Positions 32,288 to 44,412 of a DNA stretch of 64,000 bases are shown here, in pieces. This DNA comes from Diploptera punctata (taxonomy: Eukaryota > Arthropoda > Insecta > Blattodea > Blaberidae): positions 3,272,349-3,336,348 of the forward strand of contig JASPKZ010007795.1 of NCBI GenBank assembly GCA_030220185.1, given 5' to 3'. Each line of letters begins with the position of its first letter. Position 1 is the stretch's first letter. The notes under the pieces are model-generated. The model ran no database searches. It saw only the letters and a list, made by a program, of their open reading frames with translations, and was not told where the DNA came from. The position numbers and the translations under genes are program-made.

Positions 32288-32641
32288 TAAGATCCATCCA
32301 TAGTAATTCTGCCCAAAGGCAGGTCCTTCACTGCAATCATAGCATTTTCATGCTATGCTTGCAGCTTTAGTAGGGAATTGTGTAGGTGTGGTAGCTTCCC
32401 GTTGCTTTCCACACCGGTGAAGGATGATGATGATAATGATAATGGTAAGGATAATGATAAGGATGATGGCCATATGATTTCGGGGACCATTTGGGCCTTA
32501 AAGTTTTCCTGACATTTGTCTTACAGGTGAGGAAAAACCCCGATAAAAACCTCACCCAGAAAAACTGCCCCGACCGGGGACCGAACCCGGGCCGGCTGCG
32601 TGACAAGGCAGCATGCTACCTCGAGACCACAGCGGTGGACA
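32288..32641 (-). mobile_element. SINE family D, intact copy
   Basis: tRNA-like head at the right (GTGGTCTCGAGGTAGCATGC as A-box, GGTTCGGTCCCCGG as B-box), then a ~250-bp body, a (TCA/ATG)-type simple stretch and a unique end near 32288. It serves as the empty-site reference for the LINE insertion at 30606. Confidence 0.85.
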
Positions 32642-32725
32642 ATTTTAAGATAACATTACAATTTATAAAACAAGAATAATCACTTATGCAACCCGCACAA
32701 TTTTTCTATCCTAAAACATCCTATA

Positions 32726-33290
32726 TTGCAACAAGATATATATAGGAAAAACAAAAAGGAACTTGGAACTCGTAAAAAAGAGCACTTCAGAAACATAAAG
32801 AATGGAGAAATTGAAAAATCAGCTATAGCAGCACATAGTTTATTAGAGCATCATAGGATTGAAAAAGAAGCAAAACTTTTAAAACATCTATCTAAACCTT
32901 TGGATTTAACAGTTTGGGAAAAAATATATATTCAAAAAAACCATACTAGAACTATGAACTTTGAGATTCCGGAAGAACCAAGCTTGATTACAAAGTTCTT
33001 CAAAAAATACAACAGATAGCAGTTTAGGAAATGATTCATTCAAAATAACACCAGATGGCAGTTTGAAGAGGAATTCCTTCAAACGAACACCAGATGGCAG
33101 TCTGGATAATTACCGGCAAAAAAGGAGAAAAAATTGACAGTCGTGAAAACAGCTGACGATGACGACAAAGTGTCGCCAATACTGCAGTGCTGTGTTTAAA
33201 AAAACATAGATGTATGAGGTAAGAAAAAATCACGATTCATTTAATTGTTATTAATTGAACCTCATAATGTTAAAAATTCCCAAAATTTAA
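32726..33290 (+). mobile_element. PLE 3' end fragment
   Basis: Frame 32726-33019 has KEHFRNIKNGEIEKSAIAAH and VWEKIYIQKNHTRTMNFEI, with the YIGKTKRN part damaged. CTGACGAT (33153-33160), a hairpin and GTATGAGGTAAG follow, then aacctcataatgttaaaaat. It is very close to the copy at 15301-15810. Confidence 0.85.
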
Positions 33291-33620
33291 TATATAAAGG
33301 AATTATATTACTTCCCTATAGTTTAAATGAGAGATTTAGCATTTGATTTTAGTGTCTTGCAGTTAAAAACAACATAATTTTTTGGACACGGCCTTTATAC
33401 ATCAAGTGCTTCTCTGGAAGATATTTCAAGGTATGTTTCAGCATGCAATGGTTGACAGTTGCCTTGTAATAATAATTAGCAGATGTAAACATTAATTATA
33501 TATTTTGGCCTATGCATTTCCTGTCTATATTAACATTTTAGTAAAATTGAGATATCTTAACTCTAGCCACAAAAGCAGTTTAAAGAACTTGATTCTCGGG
33601 CCGGTATCATGCGCAGAGGC
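33291..33620. other. Unassigned spacer
   Basis: No feature recognised between the PLE end and the LINE. Confidence 0.35.
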
Positions 33621-34080
33621 CACAGGCATATCATAACTTATTCTTGGTGCACCAAATGGTGGTTCTCCCTCTGGTTTTCCTATAAGAAGCTTCCAAAATC
33701 TTCTTTCATTTCCCATTTGTGCTGTGTGTCCTGCCCATCGAAGTCTACAAGACTTAACTCTTCTTATTTTATCTGGTTTCCTATAAAGATGATGTAGCTC
33801 ACTGTTATGTAAGTCTTCTCCATTTGCCTGTCTGTTCATTTCTCTTTGATCCTTTAAATTTTCCTAAGGACATTATCCTCAAATACTCTAATATTTTCTC
33901 CTCCCTTAAAGTAATAGTCCATATTTTGCATCCATATATAACTGGGAGAATAACAATTTTATAAATTTTTAGTTTAACATTTATTGAGAGAAATTGTGAT
34001 GACAAGAGTCCCTGTAATGCATGAGTGATTAATGGCATAGCCCAGTGTTGAGCCATAGCCTCTCCTTTGTCAGGAATTTA
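33620..34080 (-). pseudogene. LINE family A, C-terminal region
   Basis: Frames read HNSELHHLYRKPDKIRR, RRLRWAGHTAQMGNE, then KIYKIVILPV and GCKIWTITLREE, with frameshifts. It continues at 34405 after an intervening SINE and about 100 bp of unclassified DNA. Confidence 0.85.
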
Positions 34081-34179
34081 TAGACCAAGTTCATTTTAGT
34101 TACCTATTTGTCCAAAGATGTCATGATGGATGTAGTCAACATACCGACTCAATGAGACATCTAGCAGGCAACTAAGATA

Positions 34180-34405
34180 TTACTAGGACGTTTGATCAGT
34201 AAATTTTGCTTAGAGGCCTCTTTGTTCAGGCTTAAGGTTCGTTCACGAGCCTAAAAATCTTCAGACTTGGGACCCATGGCTTAAAGTCCATTCCAGAAGA
34301 CTTGTCTTTGGATTTTTCCATCCTAAAAAAATCCATCGATCGTGACCAGGTTTGAACCTGCGACCCTCGGAACCTGAGGCAAGGAGCATAATCATTAGTC
34401 CACCA
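34180..34405 (-). mobile_element. SINE family E
   Basis: The minus strand holds a tRNA-like head near 34345-34405 (CTAATGATTATGCTCCTTGC ... B-box AGGTTCAAACCTGG), then a body (gatggatttttttaggatgg ... gcctctaagcaaaatttact). It is shared with 36450-36675 at the same junction in the LINE, so both loci descend from one insertion. Confidence 0.75.
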
Positions 34406-35505
34406 CGGCTGATAATAGCACGCATTTGCAGAATTGAGCCTATGTCTAATTTCTTTGTACATCTCATTCCTATTTGTAATTATTGTTCCTGGGTATTGGA
34501 ATTTAGCCACTTCTTTTAAATTTCCCTCATTTGTCATTAACTCCATTATTTAATGTATTTCTAAGTGTGAACATATATTTAGTTTTGATGTTTACTTCCA
34601 GTCCCAATTTCATACTGTTACCTAATAGTGTGTGTATTGGCACATAGTATCTCCTCGCTATTGTCTAATAATGCATCATCCAAATAAACTAATAGCTTAC
34701 TAATACCATTAAGTCGTAGATCTTCTTTCTCTAGAGATTTGATGACATACTCTAGTACAAAATTGAATAGTGGAGGAAATAGTGCATCAACTTGCTTTAA
34801 CTCATTGCGAATTTCGAAAGTACCTGAAAACAGTTTGCCTACATGCACCCTACTCTTTGTGCCATTTAGACACATTTGAATAGGTCTAACTTTTTAGGAA
34901 TTCCAAACTCCACCAGCAGGATCCTATATAACTTCTCCCTCTTAATTGGATTGTATGCCCTTTTTAAGTCTACATATAGTTGATGCACAGTGCAATTATA
35001 TTCCCACTTCTTTTCTAAAATCTGTGGACCTGTTTCTTCTAAATGCACATCTCCTAGAATGTCATCAATATAGGGAGTAAGTCTGCTTACTAATATATGT
35101 TAGAATTTTGTATGAAGTCGAAAGTAATGAGATGCCCCTGTAGTTGTTGCAATCAGTTTTATCTCTTTTCTTATAAATTGGTATGATAATTGATTCCTTC
35201 CATTCATTTGGAAGAGCCTCTTTTTCCCAAATCATACTAAGTAAGTGTTATATCTTGACCATAATTTTTTCACTCCCCAATTATATCAGTTCTGCTGAGA
35301 TCTCATCTAAACCTGATGCTTTATACATCTTTAATGTTTCTATTGCCATTTCAACCTCTAATGCAATTAGTTCTGTGATTAACATTTCTGCTGTCTGTAA
35401 ATCATCCTCTTCAATATCCTGTTCTGCATGCACATTTAATAGCTCCATTTATTTCATATACTCCTGGAATATGCCATCATATCCCCATTTTCATATCTAA
35501 TTATG
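34405..35505 (-). pseudogene. LINE family A, reverse transcriptase region
   Basis: In broken frames: KLLVYLDDALLDN (the catalytic YADD as YLDD), FPPLFNFVLEYVIKSLE, QLYVDLKRAYNPIKREKLY, and an upstream thumb-side SALEVEMAIE-type region near 35330-35450. Numerous stops. With 33620-34080 it is one old copy. Confidence 0.85.
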
Positions 35506-35509
35506 CTAA

Positions 35510-36455
35510 ATTATAAATTTAATTATTCTAAAGTCTGTCATAAGAGAAAAATCCATTATACAGTATTATTTTTCTGTTTTTTTTCTTCCAATAGATCAGT
35601 ACTAATATTAAAAACATAATGGAGAAATCAGATAGCATTCATGAAATCTCATTCATTATAGGAATAAATATTGACCCAAAGTTAAAAAGTGGCTTAAAAT
35701 TGACATACAGCTTCAAAAAATTACCTGAAGCCCAAAAATGGCATATAAAATCTAATTTATTAGAATGTGGATGTCATAAATAGATTTATATACAAAAAAA
35801 GCAGGTCTGATACAAAGAATAGAACATGACATGTCACTGGATCCTGATAATCACACATTTTTTATATAATTCTATCCATAATTTAACATTATAATTACTA
35901 GAATCAGTATCCTTGGATTCAATTAGAAATTCCAACTATATTGTTTTTATTGAAGTTGAAAATGTTATTACCACTGTTTCCATGGATATAATCACACAAA
36001 TATATTGAAATAAATATATTACTTTTCTCTTGAAGACATTTAAATGTAAAAATAAAGAGGTAAGATTAATTTACAATCTTATCTGCAAAATAAATACACA
36101 CAGAGTTTTTAATTTATGTTATAAATGTTGTTTACTATGTGAGGGAAATTATAAACTGTGGAATTAATCAAACAAAGACTAATAAATCTTATTGTAAGAT
36201 AAAATTAGAAATTTGACAGTGTGCTTATGATAGTAAAAAAAAAAATCAGTCATGATATTTAATTTAATAATCTTATTAATTATATGAACTTTAGATAAAT
36301 ACAATAGTTTCTAATATTTGAAGAGAAAAATATACACATAGTAGGGGTTTGAACCCAGAACCTTTAGCTTTATATGCTAATGCTTTGCCACTGACCTATT
36401 CAAGGCCTCCAATCCAAACGCAAATTTTTCATGTAAGATAAAACATTAATTAATA
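35510..36455. mobile_element. Repeat F with terminal tRNA-like core
   Basis: About 950 bp of AT-rich sequence recurring in parts at 43899-44412, 49718-50692 (inverted) and 50700-50990. The right end has a minus-strand tRNA-like core at about 36332-36415 (TAGGTCAGTGGCAAAGC, B-box GGGTTCAAACCCC) between atttgaagagaaaaatatac and caaatttttcatg. No coding recognised. Confidence 0.75.
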
Positions 36456-36675
36456 GGATGTTTGAGATCAGTAAATTTGCTTAGAGGCCTCTTTGTTCAG
36501 GCTTAAGGATCGTTCACGAGCCTAAAAATCTTCAGACTCAGGACCCATGGCTTAAAGTCCATCCCAGAAGACTTGTCTTTGGATTTTTCCATCCTAAAAA
36601 AAATCCATCGACTGTGGCCAGGTTTGAACCCACGATCCTCGGAACCAGAGGCAAGGAGCATAATCACTGCCATGG
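36456..36675 (-). mobile_element. SINE family E, second copy
   Basis: Nearly identical to 34190-34405, including the junction gctgataatagca with LINE A on the right. Confidence 0.8.
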
Positions 36676-37330
36676 CTGATAATAGCATGCATTTCCAGAA
36701 TTGAGCCTATGTCTAATTTTGTTTGTACATCTCATTCCTATTTGTAATTATTGTTCCAGGGTATTGGAATTTAGCCACTTCTTCAAAATTTCCCTCATTT
36801 GTCATTAACTCCATTATTTAATGTATTTCTAAGTGTGAACATATATTTAGTTTTGATGTTTACTTCCAGTCCCAATTTCATAGTGTTACCTAATAGTGTG
36901 TATATTGGCACTTAGTATCTCCTCGTTATTGCCTAATAATACATCATCCACATAAACTAATAGCTTACTAATACCATTGAGTTGTAGATCTTCTTTCTCT
37001 AGAGATTTGATGGCATACTCTAGTACAAAATTGAATAGTGGAGGAAATAGTGCATCAACTTTCTTTAACCCATTGTGAATTTCAAAAGTATCTGAAAACA
37101 GTTTGCCTACATGCACCCTACTCTTTGTGCCATTTAGACACATTTGAATAAGTCTAACTTTTTAGGAATTCCAAACTCCAGCAGGATACTATATAACTTC
37201 TCCCTCGTAACTGAATTGTATGCCTTTTTGAATCTACATATAGCTGATGTTTAGTGTCATTATATTCCCATTTCTTTTCTAAAATCTCTCTTATACTAAA
37301 AATCTGATCTGTTGTAGACTTGATTCTTCT
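36676..37330 (-). pseudogene. LINE family A, reverse transcriptase region, duplicated copy
   Basis: Frame 37143-36886 reads VHVGKLFSDTFEIHNGLKKV, ALFPPLFNFVLEYAIKSLE and KLLVYVDDVLLGN (YVDD-like). It parallels 34405-35000, so SINE E plus LINE were copied together. Confidence 0.88.
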
Positions 37331-37932
37331 AAATCCACATTGATGATCTTCTATTATGTCTTCGATTTTGCGGTGGATCTTTCGGTAATGAGCTATGAGG
37401 GTCTCTAGTGTAGGACTGGATTTTGTGATTTTAGCCGGTGATAGGTAAGGAACAGTAGCAGGGAATTAGTGATAAATCTATCTTTTAGGTGACATAATGA
37501 AAGATTTATCATTTTTTTATCTCAATAGTTATGTATACACTAGCACTAATAACTTGACTAGGAAAACTGAAAAATCCCGACTTATCAACTTTAAATGATG
37601 CAAATTCTTTTGCAATTCAGTTTATCTTCAGCACCGTTAAGGAGAAATTAAATTTTTAAGTTCTTATCTGATATTCGCGATAACTCCACTTGTGTTCTTC
37701 TAGTTGGAGCACTGGCTCCACACTTGGTTTGACTACAACTTACATAACATTTTATATTGAATCATTTAAGAAAGTCGTGGATTTGACTTTAGATTTTCCA
37801 TTGCCATTACACTTTTAATACAAAATTTCTATTGGATAAAATAAATATTTTGACACACCTCTATTCATGTGCAAGGCAATATACTCAAATTAAGAGCGTT
37901 ACTTTTACAGGACCACCTTTTTCCAGGTTCAT
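37331..37932. other. Unassigned sequence left of the satellite
   Basis: No ORF or repeat recognised in about 600 bp. Confidence 0.35.
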
Positions 37933-40762
37933 TTACTATGGGGTCGATGATCTTACTTAGCCACCCGCTATGTTTTTGGAGGATATATTTTTTCTATTGT
38001 TAAAATTTCTTAAGGTAATAACTGTTCAGTTACTATGGGGTCGATGATCTTACTTAGCCACCCGCTATGTTTTTGGAGGATATATTTTTTTCTATTGTTA
38101 AAATTTCTTAAGGTAATAACTGTTCAGTTACTATGGGGTCGATGATCTTACTTAGCTACCCGCTATATTTTTGGAGGATATATTTTTTTCTATTGTTAAA
38201 ATTTCTATAAGATAATAACTGTTCAGTTACTATGGGGTCGATGATTTTACTTAGCTACCCACTATGCTTTTGGAGGATATATTTTTTTCTATTGTTAAAA
38301 TTTCTTAAGGTAATAACTGTTCAGTTACTATGGGGTAAATGATCTTACTTAGCCACCGCTATGTTTTTGGAGGATATATTTTTTTCTATTGTTAAAATTT
38401 CTTAAGGTAATAACTGTTCAGTTACTATGGGGTCGATGATCTTACTTAGCTACCCGCTATGTTTTTGGAGGATATATTTTTTCTATTGTTAAAATTTCTT
38501 AAGGTAATAACTGTTCAGTTACTATGGGGTCGATGATCTTACTTAGCTACCCGCTATGTTTTTGGAGGATATATTTTTTCCTATTGTTAAAATTTCTTAA
38601 GGTAATAACTGTTCAGTTACTATGGGGTCGATGATCTTACTTAGCTACCCGCTATGTTTTTGGAGGATATATTTTTTTCTATTGTTAAAATTTCTTAAGG
38701 TAATAACTGTTCAGTTACTATGGGGTCGATGATCTTACTTAGCTACCCGCTATGTTTTTGGAGGATATATTTTTTTCTATTGTTAAAATTTCTTAAGGTA
38801 ATAACTGTTCAGTTACTATGGGGTCGATGATCTTACTTAGCTACCCGCTATGTTTTTGGAGGATATATTTTTTTCTATTGTTAAAATTTCTTAAGGTAAT
38901 AACTGTTCAGTTACTATGGGGTCGATGATCTTACTTAGCTACCCGCTATGTTTTTGGAGGATATATTTTTTCTATTGTTAAAATTTCTTAAGGTAATAAC
39001 TGTTCAGTTACTATGGGGTCGATGATCTTACTTAGCTACCCGCTATGTTTTTGGAGGATATATTTTTTTCTATTGTTAAAATTTCTTAAGGTAATAACTG
39101 TTCAGTTACTATGGGGTCGATGATCTTACTTAGCTACCCGCTATGTTTTTGGAGGATATATTTTTTTCTATTGTTAAAATTTCTTAAGGTAATAACTGTT
39201 CATTTACTATGGGGTCGATGATCTTACTTAGCTACCCACTATGTTTTTGTAGGATATATTTTTTTCTATTGTTAAAATTTCTTAAGGTAATAACTGTTCA
39301 TTTACTATGGGGTCGATGATCTTACTTAGCTACCCGCTATGTTTTTGGAGGATATATTTTTTTCTATTGTTAAAATTTCTTAAGGTAATAACTGTTCAGT
39401 TACTATGGGGTCGATGATCTTACTTAGCTACCCGCTATGTTTTTGGAGGATATATTTTTTTCTATTGTTAAAATTTCTTAAGGTAATAACTGTTCAGTTA
39501 CTATGGGGTCGATGATCTTACTTAGCTACCCACTATGTTTTTGTAGGATATATTTTTTTCTATTGTTAAAATTTCTTAAGGTAATAACTGTTCATTTACT
39601 ATGGGGTCGATGATCTTACTTAGCTACCCGCTATGTTTTTGGAGGATATATTTTTTTCTATTGTTAAAATTTCTTAAGGTAATAACTGTTCAGTTACTAT
39701 GGGGTCGATGATCTTACTTAGCTACCCGCTATGTTTTTGGAGGATATATTTTTTTCTATTGTTAAAATTTCTAAGGTAATAACTGTTCAGTTACTATGGG
39801 GTCGATGATCTTACTTAGCTACCCGCTATGTTTTTGGAGGATATATTTTTTTCTATTGTTAAAATTTCTTAAGGTAATAACTGTTCAGTTACTATGGGGT
39901 CGATGATCTTACTTAGCTACCCGCTATGTTTTTGGAGGATATATTTTTTTCTATTGTTAAAATTTCTTAAGGTAATAACTGTTCAGTTACTATGGGGTCG
40001 ATGATCTTACTTAGCTACCCGCTATGTTTTTGGAGGATATATTTTTTTCTATTGTTAAAATTTCTTAAGGTAATAACTGTTCAGTTACTATGGGGTCGAT
40101 GATCTTACTTAGCTACCCGCTATGTTTTGGAGGATATATTTTTTTCTATTGTTAAAATTTCTTAAGGTAATAACTGTTCAGTTACTATGGGGTTGATGAT
40201 CTTACTTAGCTACCCACTATGTTTTTGTAGGATATATTTTTTTCTATTGTTAAAATTTCTTAAGGTAATAACTGTTCATTTACTATGGGGTCGATGATCT
40301 TACTTAGCTACCCGCTATGTTTTTGGAGGATATATTTTTTTCTATTGTTAAAATTTCTTAAGGTAATAACTGTTCAGTTACTATGGGGTCGATGATCTTA
40401 CTTAGCTACCCGCTATGTTTTTGGAGGATATATTTTTTTCTATTGTTAAAATTTCTTAAGGTAATAACTGTTCAGTTACTATGGGGTCGATGATCTTACT
40501 TAGCTACCCACTATGTTTTTGTAGGATATATTTTTTTCTATTGTTAAAATTTCTTAAGGTAATAACTGTTCATTTACTATGGGGTCGATGATCTTACTTA
40601 GCTACCCGCTATGTTTTTGGAGGATATATTTTTTTCTATTGTTAAAATTTCTTAAGGTAATAACTGTTCAGTTACTATGGGGTCGATGATCTTACTTAGC
40701 TACCCACTATGTTTTTGGAGGATATATTTTTTTCTATTGTTAAAATTTCATAAGGTAATAAA
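37933..40762. repeat. Satellite array, 98-bp unit, about 29 copies
   Basis: Units begin ttactatggggtcgatgatc and end aaggtaataactgttcag, 97-98 bp each. Variant units (cccactatgtttttgtagg, followed by ctgttcattt) occur at about 39236, 39529, 40211 and 40505, i.e. spaced 3 units apart and duplicated as a block about 976 bp (10 units) later. No ORF, since unit length 98 breaks any frame. Confidence 0.97.
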
Positions 40763-41084
40763 CCATTTTTTTGCATCCCTCCTAAACACTCCATGTTTTC
40801 CCTTCACTGAATTTTTAAACTTGGGGGTTGGATGAAGCCTAGACTGTAATATTACTGTCTTTAATCCCTACCGACTTCAAAACACATAACGCAAGACCAG
40901 ATAATAAACCTAGCAGTTATTCATATAATCTTCACAAACACCCTCAAATCTTAAAAGCGCTGTTTATCGACAGGTGGCTTTTTCTTTACTAGAAAAGTAT
41001 TTTATATTTTTATATCTTTACAAGCAGAAAAATATAAACTTTTAGGACATAACAGTAGCCTTCCATTGTACCTGGTACAATATA
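40763..41084. other. Unassigned sequence right of the satellite
   Basis: Nothing recognised. Confidence 0.35.
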
Positions 41085-41451
41085 GGGAATAAGTCTGCTT
41101 ACTAATATATTTGTTAGAATTTTTAGTAAAGTTGAAAATAATGAGATGCCCCTGTAGTTGTTGCAATCAGTTTTATCTCCTTTCTTATAGATTATAACTT
41201 TTTCTTATAATTAGGAAGAGCTTCTTTTTCCCAATTATTAGTAAGCAGCCGAAGTATCTTGTCCATACATTTTTCTCCCTCTGATTTTATCAGTTTTCAT
41301 TAAATGCATTATAATGGAAATGGAGAGTTTATGATAAATGAGGAAATATTGAACAAGTGGCTGAATTCAAATACCTAGGAACAATAATTACAAATTGGAA
41401 GGAGATGCACAAAGAAATTAAATGTAGGCTCAATTCTGAAAATGCAAACTA
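41085..41451. pseudogene. LINE family A, rearranged fragments
   Basis: 41085-41300 is minus-strand reverse transcriptase DNA (agtctgcttactaatatatt ... tgcaatcagttttatct). 41307-41451 is plus-strand (LINE block AEFKYLGTIITN-like, around 41361-41400). A deletion or inversion joins them. The plus part continues beyond the mariner at 42752. Confidence 0.8.
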
Positions 41452-42751
41452 CGGAGGGTTGTTTCTGATCTCTGATAAGAAATGATTTTTAAGTTTTACC
41501 TTAAGAAAACCCGTTTCTCCTCCATCGAGCATTCTCTATTTGATGGCTCTTCACCCGAGCTTGGCTCGGCATCGGAGTTTCCATTGCAAAAGACTCTTAC
41601 GCAGCACAGCCATATCTAGAAGTTCCCACTCCTCTTTACATGCTTTCCAGAGACCGTCTATTGTTCGAGGACGCCTGTTTCCCAGTGCCCTTTTGAAGAG
41701 TCCAAAGACAAAAAGTCCATCGGTGATGCATCAGGAGACTTCACGGGATGTTGCTGAATGGCTGAATGGAATAGCATGTATTCCAGTTTCCTGCTCCATT
41801 TCTCCAGGAATGTCAGGGTTTAACCCGAAGTGTGACTGGAGGCCTTGTCTTGGTGCACCCAGACTTGGTTTTTGTCTGTACCATAGAGAGCTGGGATTTC
41901 AGTCCGGTAAATTGGGGTGAGAACTTCTTCCTGGTAGTACTGGGAGTTGATTTTGGGCTTTTTAGCTACTCTTCAAATGGTCAGTTTTTCATTGTAGCAA
42001 TATCCCGCGCTGACCATAAATCCCTCGGAGAAACCTTCTCTGCATTTGGCATACCACTTTTGAAAATTGTTTTCACCCCTTTCTCTATAATAAATTGCCC
42101 GGGGTTTGTTGCAGACTCCAAGATAAACATATGCTTCATCAAGTGTGACCAAAAATTTCCATTTTTCTCCTGCCAGGTGCTTTTCATAGTTTCCTGCTGT
42201 TGGTGCAGCATTCGGCAATGTGACATGGCAACAATTTATGAACCCTGCTTTTGTGGCACTTCTCCATGTTTAAATCTTTGTTTATTATGATGTTTACAGT
42301 TTTAGGGGATATTCCCAATCTGTTCGCAATCATCCTTTGTGTGGCAGGGTTACCACCAGAGATAAGGACCTTAACCTTTCTGACATCTGGGGTGCAGGTA
42401 GTAGCAGGTTGTGGATTTGCCCGTTTTTTTTCTTTTGGAATTAATCCCAAGCGACCCTTCCCTTTTTATTAAGCACTGAACTAATTCCACACTTTGACAC
42501 CACAAAATTACGTTTTTGCAGGCCTCAATAATCACAGAATAACTATAATTAGCGTCGGAAAGGGCAGTAATGTACCCTTCCCAAAACGGGTCTATCTGCT
42601 CAGGCATTATGAGAGCAACACATGTGTGAATGTAACAGAAGCAGCACACTGACTGGTTTGATCACCTTGCACACTCCTGTCCTGATGACTCACACTTCAA
42701 CATCACAATCTACTTGGCAAATCGTTCTCAGAGATCGGAAACAATCCTCCG
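41452..42751 (-). mobile_element. mariner-family element, 1300 bp, TA target duplication
   Basis: Inverted ends CGGAGGGTTGTTTCTGATCT and the complement CGGAGGATTGTTTCCGATCT, TA on both sides (41450-41451, 42752-42753), and the LINE sequence rejoins (gcaaac-TA-ttatgc). 1.3 kb is the standard mariner length, so both ends are complete. Confidence 0.93.
41530..42607 (-). pseudogene. mariner transposase, decayed
   Basis: From the minus strand: ITALSDANYSYSVIIEACKN; then VRKVKVLISGGNPATQRMIA and NRLGISPKTVNIIINKDLNM, a helix-turn-helix DNA-binding region; then RVHKLLPCHIAE; then KWKFLVTLDEAYVYL with the first catalytic Asp; later TDGLFVFGLFKRALG. Frames change at least three times and stops occur, so it is inactive. 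Mariner/Tc1 affiliation follows from this order plus TA and TIR structure; the subfamily is not determined. Confidence 0.8.
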
Positions 42752-43345
42752 TATTATGCATTACAAGGTCCTCTTACATCCCAACTTCTCTCAAAACTTA
42801 TTGCACTAAAAATATATAAAACTGTTATTTTCCCCTTTATATGGATGTGAAACATGGACTCTTACATTATGGGTGGAGATAAGATTATGAGTATTTGAGA
42901 ATAAAGTTCTTAAGAAAATGTTTTGTCCAAAGAGAGATGAACAGACAGATAAATGGAGAAGACTACATATCAGTGATCTACATGATATAGGGAACCAAAT
43001 ATAATAAGTACCATTAAGTCTCATAGACTGCAATGGGCAGGACATGTGGCATGAATGAGGAATGAAAGAGTGCATGGAAGTTTATTGTAGGAAAACTAGG
43101 GGGAAAATGCCCAATTGGTAAGCCAAGAATGAGGTGGGAAAATTTAATATTAACCATGATTTGAGGGAAACAGATTATACAGAAAATGATTGGAAAACAT
43201 TAACTCAGGATAGGGATATATGGAGAGCTTATATCTGCATGGCCATGAACCTAAGAGTTTGATAGTGCCAGTTAATTAGTTTTGGGTGTCTAATTTAGTG
43301 TTTTTAAATACTGCATGTCACCTTCAGTAGCTCATGATTAAAAAA
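42752..43345 (+). pseudogene. LINE family A C-terminal region and 3' flank
   Basis: Resumes after the mariner: SQLLSKLIALKIYKTVIFP-like, GCETWTLTLWVE-like, then KRDEQTDKWRRLH and VRWENLILTMI in broken frames, ending near 43262 (agtttgatagtgccagttaa). The 80 bp after it match 54590-54670, which follow another family A copy. Confidence 0.85.
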
Positions 43346-43368
43346 AAAATACTCCACTGGGATTTAGG

Positions 43369-43898
43369 GTCGAATGTTTGAACGCATTAGACAGTAAAAG
43401 GCGTTCTCTGCTGATAAAGTTTTATCCAAACACATTTTTCTTACTCAGAAATCTATTCACGCGGTAATAATTGTAAGCTACCTGACAAGGTACCTTAAGA
43501 TCATAGCTCAAGATATAAACTTATGTGAAAATCCCGAAGGGAACCGATGGTAACCGATGTAGTTTGAAACTTATCCAAGATGTCGGACCTTGAAGACTTC
43601 GATCATGTTTTCGGTATACATGGAGAAGAGGAATTTGATAGAGTCTACCAAAGAATTCAACTGGAAGAACAGGAGAATCGGCGTAATATTGCGCGTCGCA
43701 GACGTGTTTGTATACGGTATTATTTGCGGGATGCAAGCATAAATGCATTCCTCTATAACAGACAAAAATAACGGAAGTGGTTTTATCGCTGAGAATTCTT
43801 CGTTGCCAATATTACGAAAACGTCAACATTCATGCATGACCGGTAAGGCGGCCGTTAATTCGATCTCAGCTTACCAGTGATTGGAAGTAATTTGAGTA
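43369..43898 (+). mobile_element. Harbinger-like element, right end truncated
   Basis: Begins GGGTCGAATGTTTGAACGCA after TAG and is nearly identical (inverted) to 53953-54512. Its last ~30 bp are missing; repeat F begins at 43899. The + frame 43580-43771 encodes MSDLEDFDHVFGIHGEEEF ... RRRRVCIRYYLRD, the same short protein as the other copy. Confidence 0.8.
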
Positions 43899-44412
43899 TC
43901 CTTGGATTCAATTAGAAATTCCAACTATATTGTTTTTATTGAAGTTGAAAATGTTATTACCACTGTTTCCATGGATATAATCACACAAATATATTGATAT
44001 AAATATATTACTTTTCTCTTGAAGACATTTAAATGTAAAAATAAAGAGGTAAGATTAATTTACAATCTCATCTGCAAAATAAATACACACAGAGTTCTGA
44101 ATTTATGTTATTGATGTTTACTTTGTGAGGAAAATTACAAACTGTGGAATTAATCAAACAAAGACTAATAAATCTTATTGTAAGATAAAATTAGAAATTT
44201 GACAGTGTGCTTATGATAGTAAAAGAAATCAGTCATGATATTTAATTTAGTGATCTTATTAATTATATGAACTTTAGATAAATACAATAGTTTCTAATAT
44301 TTGAAGAGAAAAATATGCACATAGTAGGGGTTTAAACCCAGAACCTTTAGCATTATATGCTAATGCTTTACCAGTGAGCTATTCAAGGCCTTCAATCCAA
44401 ACACAAATTTTT
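43899..44412. mobile_element. Repeat F, partial copy
   Basis: Starts at gtatccttggattcaattag and matches 35905-36440 with its terminal tRNA-like core (about 44330-44400, minus). Confidence 0.8.

Noticed and set aside
32491..32679. ORF with VRKNPDKNLTQKNCPDRG
   Set aside because: Translation through SINE D; the same reading appears at 31160-31432 wherever the SINE occurs.
41540..42290. Plus-strand ORFs of 126 and 152 codons
   Set aside because: They are antisense shadows of the decayed mariner transposase.
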